DNA of 64,000 nucleotides from 40CM-2-70-7 sp035505915 (GTDB lineage Bacteria; Gemmatimonadota; Gemmatimonadetes; Gemmatimonadales; GWC2-71-9): NCBI GenBank assembly GCA_035505915.1, contig DATJQI010000050.1:1-64000 (forward strand), read 5' to 3'. Below are positions 61,536 to 64,000 of the stretch, in pieces. Position 1 is the stretch's first letter; every line of letters begins with the position of its first letter. Below the pieces are notes generated by a model. It was not told the DNA's origin. It did no database searches and worked only from the letters and a program-made list of their open reading frames with translations. The position numbers were made by a program, and so were the translations under genes.

Positions 61536-62060
61536 ATGGACGGGCAAGTGAAACCGTGGCTGACCCCCGCCGACGCGCTCACGTCCCTGCGCGTTCCACT
61601 GGCGGTGGCGTTCCCGCTGGTGCACGGGCCTTCACTGCGCCTGGCCATCATCGGCGTGGCCGCGGCGTCCGACTTTTTCGACGGGAAGCTCGCCCGGCGG
61701 TTCGGCGGATCCCGGCTGGGCGCGGTGCTCGATCCGGTGGCGGACAAGCTCTTCATGGCGTCGGCGTTCCTCACGCTGTGGCGGAGCGGGCTGTTGCTGT
61801 GGTGGGAGATCGCCGGCGTGCTGCTCCGCGACATCGTCGCGGTGGGGGGCGCCCTCACGGTCTGGATCCGGCACCGGCCGGTGGCGCTCCCGGCGCGCGC
61901 GGGCGGGAAGGCGGTCACCGTGGGCCAGGTGCTCACGCTGGTGGCGTTCGTGGCGGAGTCGCCGCTGGTGCGGCCGCTGGCCTGGGCCACCGCGGCGGTG
62001 TCGGTCTACGCGTTGTGGGATTACGGTCGGGCCCTGGGCCCGCGCACGGAGGACACGTGA
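61536..62060 (+). CDS. CDP-alcohol phosphatidyltransferase, PgsA-like
   Basis: This 174 aa integral membrane protein carries the CDP-alcohol transferase signature SDFFDGKLARRFGGSRLGAVLDPVADK (D-x2-DG-x2-AR-x8-G-x3-D-x3-D). It has four or more TM helices. The likely reaction is CDP-diacylglycerol plus glycerol-3-phosphate giving phosphatidylglycerophosphate, but other alcohols are possible. GGGGAA lies just upstream of the ATG. The stop overlaps the next GTG (GTGA). Confidence 0.9.
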   Translation: MDGQVKPWLTPADALTSLRVPLAVAFPLVHGPSLRLAIIGVAAASDFFDGKLARRFGGSRLGAVLDPVADKLFMASAFLTLWRSGLLLWWEIAGVLLRDIVAVGGALTVWIRHRPVALPARAGGKAVTVGQVLTLVAFVAESPLVRPLAWATAAVSVYALWDYGRALGPRTEDT

Positions 62061-62587
62061 GTCGATTGCGGAGGGTGGCGCTGATCGTCCTGATCCTGGG
62101 CCCGTCGCTCGCGGCGGCGCAGCAGTTCACGCCGCCCCCCGCGGCCACCGCCCCCGCCACCGGGACCCGGATCGGGCTGTTCGGCTTCGGCGTGCGGGGC
62201 GGCTGGGACGTGACGCACGGCGGGCAGATGGTGGTGGGAGCGACCCTCGACGCGGGAGATCTCTTCTCGCCCCAGGTCCGCATCCGTCCCTCCGCGGAGC
62301 TCGGCGTGTTCAACGGGGCCAATACCTACGTCGGCTCGCTCGAGGCGCTCTGGCGCTTCACCGACGAGACGCAGCCCGCCATCCCGTACGTGGGCGCGGG
62401 ACTGGCGCTCGCCAGCCACGACGGATGCGGCCAGGATTCCTCCTGCCCGTCCCTCTGGGTGAACCTGGTGCTGGGATTCGAGCTTCATTACCACAAGACG
62501 TTCAACTGGCTGCTCGAGTACCACGGGATGGACGCCATGCGGCATCACCGGCTCTACATCGGACTCACCACCCGCCGGGGATCCTGA
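62057..62587 (+). CDS. Exported small outer membrane barrel-like protein
   Basis: This 176 aa protein has a signal peptide (RRVALIVLILGPSLAAAQ) and alternating amphipathic strands (IGLFGFGVRGGWDV, VVGATLDAGDLF, VRIRPSAELGVF, PYVGAGLALASHD, LWVNLVLGFELHYH). These fit an eight-stranded OmpW/OmpA-like barrel. Two Cys in GCGQDSSC may form a disulfide in a loop. Overlap with the PgsA-like gene suggests translation coupling. Confidence 0.75.
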   Translation: MSRLRRVALIVLILGPSLAAAQQFTPPPAATAPATGTRIGLFGFGVRGGWDVTHGGQMVVGATLDAGDLFSPQVRIRPSAELGVFNGANTYVGSLEALWRFTDETQPAIPYVGAGLALASHDGCGQDSSCPSLWVNLVLGFELHYHKTFNWLLEYHGMDAMRHHRLYIGLTTRRGS

Positions 62588-62590
62588 GCC

Positions 62591-63001
62591 GTGGCCGCGC
62601 CCGAAGCGGCGATCACGCTCCGCTGGGACCACGATCTGGTGTTCGAGGGCGCCGGGCGGGCGAACACGCCCGTCACCGTGGACGGTGACACCGTGGTCGC
62701 CGTGTCTCCGGTCGAGATGCTGCTCGTGGCCGCGGCGGCGTGCACCGGGTCCGACGTCGTCATCATCCTGAAGAAAATGCGGGTGGAGCTGGCCAAGCTG
62801 GAGATCCGGCTCGTCGCCACGCGCCGGGAGACGGAGCCCCGGCGGGTCACCGGGATGCGCCTGCACGTCACGGCGCAGGGAACGGGCGTGGACGAGGACA
62901 AGGTCCGGCGTGCCGTGTCCCTGTCGATCGAGAAGTACTGCTCCGTCATCACCTCGCTCAATCCCGACATCCCGGTGACTTACGACGTCGTGGTGGGCTA
63001 G
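62591..63001 (+). CDS. OsmC/Ohr family protein
   Basis: This 136 aa protein has the OsmC layout with AACTGSDVVIILKKMR (first Cys) and IEKYCSVITSLNPDIPV (second Cys). These two cysteines form the peroxidatic/resolving pair that reduces organic hydroperoxides. The GTG start follows the preceding stop by 3 nt. It is probably cytosolic. Confidence 0.92.
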   Translation: MAAPEAAITLRWDHDLVFEGAGRANTPVTVDGDTVVAVSPVEMLLVAAAACTGSDVVIILKKMRVELAKLEIRLVATRRETEPRRVTGMRLHVTAQGTGVDEDKVRRAVSLSIEKYCSVITSLNPDIPVTYDVVVG

Positions 63002-63026
63002 CGCCGCGGCGCTGGCGGTCTGGGCC

Positions 63027-63461
63027 GTGTCGGGCGCCGCGGCCGCGCGGGCGCAGGGTCCCCCGGCGACCGAAACCGGTTTCGGCGCCACCGCGCTGTG
63101 GAGCCGCCGCGCGTTCTACGGCGCCGAGGCCGGCCTGGGCCTCCGGCCGGCGGGGCAGCTGCGCTTCGCGTTCACGATCGCGGGCGGAGCCCGTGAAGGC
63201 CGGCCGGCGGGGCGGGTCGCCGGCGAGGCGCAGTTTCTCGTGCTCCCGGGCGCCCACGGCGGCGTCTCACCGTACGTCGGCATGGGCATCGCGGCGCTGA
63301 TGGTGCAGGCGCGGCACGGGAGCGGCGCGTTGACCCTCACCGCCGGCGTGGAGGCCGGGGAAGGGAGCCGGGTGGGGTGGTACCTCGAGGGCGGCGCGGC
63401 GGGCGGGGGCCGGCTCGCGGCCGGGATCCGGTGGCGCCGCTTCCCGGCGTGGTGGCACTAG
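63027..63461 (+). CDS. Putative exported barrel protein with uncertain start
   Basis: From the GTG at 63027 the protein has 144 residues with amphipathic strands (LRFAFTIAGGAREG, GVSPYVGMGIAALMVQ, GALTLTAGVEAGEG, GWYLEGGAAGGGRLAAGIRW), like a small outer membrane barrel. The open frame extends upstream over ASAAALAVWAVSGAAAARAQ, which reads as a signal peptide. The only possible start within it is CTG at 63012. Start assignment is therefore open. It follows OsmC by 25 nt and ends before a perfect hairpin. Confidence 0.55.
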   Translation: MSGAAAARAQGPPATETGFGATALWSRRAFYGAEAGLGLRPAGQLRFAFTIAGGAREGRPAGRVAGEAQFLVLPGAHGGVSPYVGMGIAALMVQARHGSGALTLTAGVEAGEGSRVGWYLEGGAAGGGRLAAGIRWRRFPAWWH

Positions 63462-63467
63462 ACGCGC

Positions 63468-63499
63468 ACGGGGCGCCCGGAATGATCCGGGCGCCCCGT
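63468..63499. terminator. Perfect 14-bp convergent hairpin
   Basis: ACGGGGCGCCCGGA and TCCGGGCGCCCCGT flank an ATGA loop, 7 nt after the upstream stop and 36 nt before the convergent stop. Confidence 0.75.
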
Positions 63500-63534
63500 C
63501 CACATCCGGTCCGACCGGGGTCGGACTATTTCAC

Positions 63535-63807
63535 TCAGGTACTCGCGACGGCGGTCGCCGCTCGTGCCACCACGGGCCGGCAGTAGCGCTCACCGAGAAC
63601 ACGCAGCTGGGCCATCTCGTCCTCACTCAGATCCTCATAGCGGTCGCCGAGGTACAACATCGTATCGTCGAACCACTCCTTCTGATGCTCGGGAGTGGCT
63701 TCGAGGACGCCGCAGCGGAGGATGTGGGAGAACAGCTCATCGCGAGCCTGCTCGAAGCTCGTCGGGGTCGGAGGGGCTTTTCGGGTGTCGGTACGAGACT
63801 TGGCCAT
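63535..63807 (-). CDS. Conserved small hypothetical protein (90 aa)
   Basis: The acidic helical protein (SFEQARDELFSHILRCGVLEATPEHQKEWFDDTMLYLGDRYEDLSEDEMAQLRVLGERYC) starts with MAKSRTDTRK. GAGAGGAG lies 10 nt upstream of this ATG. It has no signal or recognised domain. Its length and good codon use support a real gene; the function is unknown. Confidence 0.7.
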   Translation of the reverse strand: MAKSRTDTRKAPPTPTSFEQARDELFSHILRCGVLEATPEHQKEWFDDTMLYLGDRYEDLSEDEMAQLRVLGERYCRPVVARAATAVAST

Positions 63808-63887
63808 TCGGGGCCGCTCCTCTCTGAATTGGGCTGTCAAGAACGCGGCGGCAATTTAATGGAGCGCCCCAGGCGAAGCAAACAGTG

Positions 63888-63893
63888 TATAAT
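63888..63893 (+). promoter_or_regulatory. Consensus TATAAT, leaderless promoter of the last gene
   Basis: TATAAT is followed by 7 nt and the ATG at 63901; transcription would begin at or next to the A of ATG. It is the best -10 match in the window. Confidence 0.65.
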
Positions 63894-63900
63894 CCCCGGA

Positions 63901-64000
63901 ATGGCGGACCACGAGCAGACCTACGGCCCCGAGCGGGCGGCGCGCCTGGCGGCCCTCCTGAAAGCCCTGGCGGAGCGCATTGTCGAGCTGGACCGGTCCG
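63901..64000 (+). CDS. Start of a gene continuing past the window
   Basis: The first 33 codons (MADHEQTYGPERAARLAALLKALAERIVELDRS) are open to the right edge and predict an amphipathic helix. Too little is present for a family call. The consensus TATAAT 7 nt before the ATG supports the start. Confidence 0.6.
   Translation, partial: MADHEQTYGPERAARLAALLKALAERIVELDRS

Overview
The window is a high-GC, very densely coded bacterial chromosome segment with about 56 genes, no rRNA, tRNA, CRISPR array or transposase. The gene mix points to a soil-type Gemmatimonadota or close relative. It includes a VPS10/sortilin-like exported glycosidase-type protein, DUF5916 and CarboxypepD-TonB outer membrane proteins, two exported M28 peptidases, an exported DPP4, Ku with LigD, LytTR regulators, Pkn2-type kinases, many small lipoproteins and leaderless-looking promoters. 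This taxonomic call is inference; no marker gene such as 16S is present.

Layout. 1-4.7 kb: a DNA-binding HhH protein end, then a leftward glycosidase operon (DUF6259-like TIM barrel, GH127, small basic protein). 4.7-10.5 kb: Kir-type K+ channel, ZU5 lipoprotein with a CRP-like operator, TPR-HD-GYP protein, ABC exporter pair, exported one-cysteine MsrA. 10.4-15.3 kb (leftward): Ser/Thr kinase, DUF5666 lipoprotein with a second copy of the CRP-like operator, dipeptidyl peptidase IV. 15.4-20.5 kb: DNA double-strand break repair block, with DUF72, Ku facing LigD, then an alpha/beta hydrolase and an EVE protein in one operon. 20.6-31.5 kb: LytS/LytTR pair, large TonB receptor, a GH2-aldose-1-epimerase fusion and a DUF5916 barrel. 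31.7-36 kb: NtrB/NtrC-like pair, a long nested hairpin, a sigma-54 type promoter before a TPR lipoprotein, and EF-P. 36-42.4 kb: VPS10-like protein, orphan receiver, Tag glycosylase divergent from DinB, rhomboid. 42.4-47 kb: TsdA-like lipoprotein cytochrome with a Tat-exported partner, and an OmpR/HK pair with a two-TM sensor-like protein. 47-53.4 kb: two M28 peptidases, VOC protein, PruA, DUF5679. 53.6-58.3 kb: exported DUF255 lipoprotein, ECF sigma/anti-sigma operon carrying a glycogen-binding domain, ArgJ. 58.3-64 kb: TPR protein, CNB-lipoprotein-DoxX operon, PgsA-like/OM protein/OsmC operon, and small conserved proteins.

Three themes cut across the genes. First, many start codons sit 5-9 nt after a TANNNT box, as expected for leaderless transcripts. 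Second, tandem or inverted 7-bp GGGARRC-type repeats occur inside two signal-peptide regions, inside the LigD interdomain linker and upstream of an M28 peptidase. Third, genes are packed with 4-nt ATGA/GTGA overlaps within operons and with tail-to-tail antisense overlaps between convergent genes, several closed by perfect hairpins.
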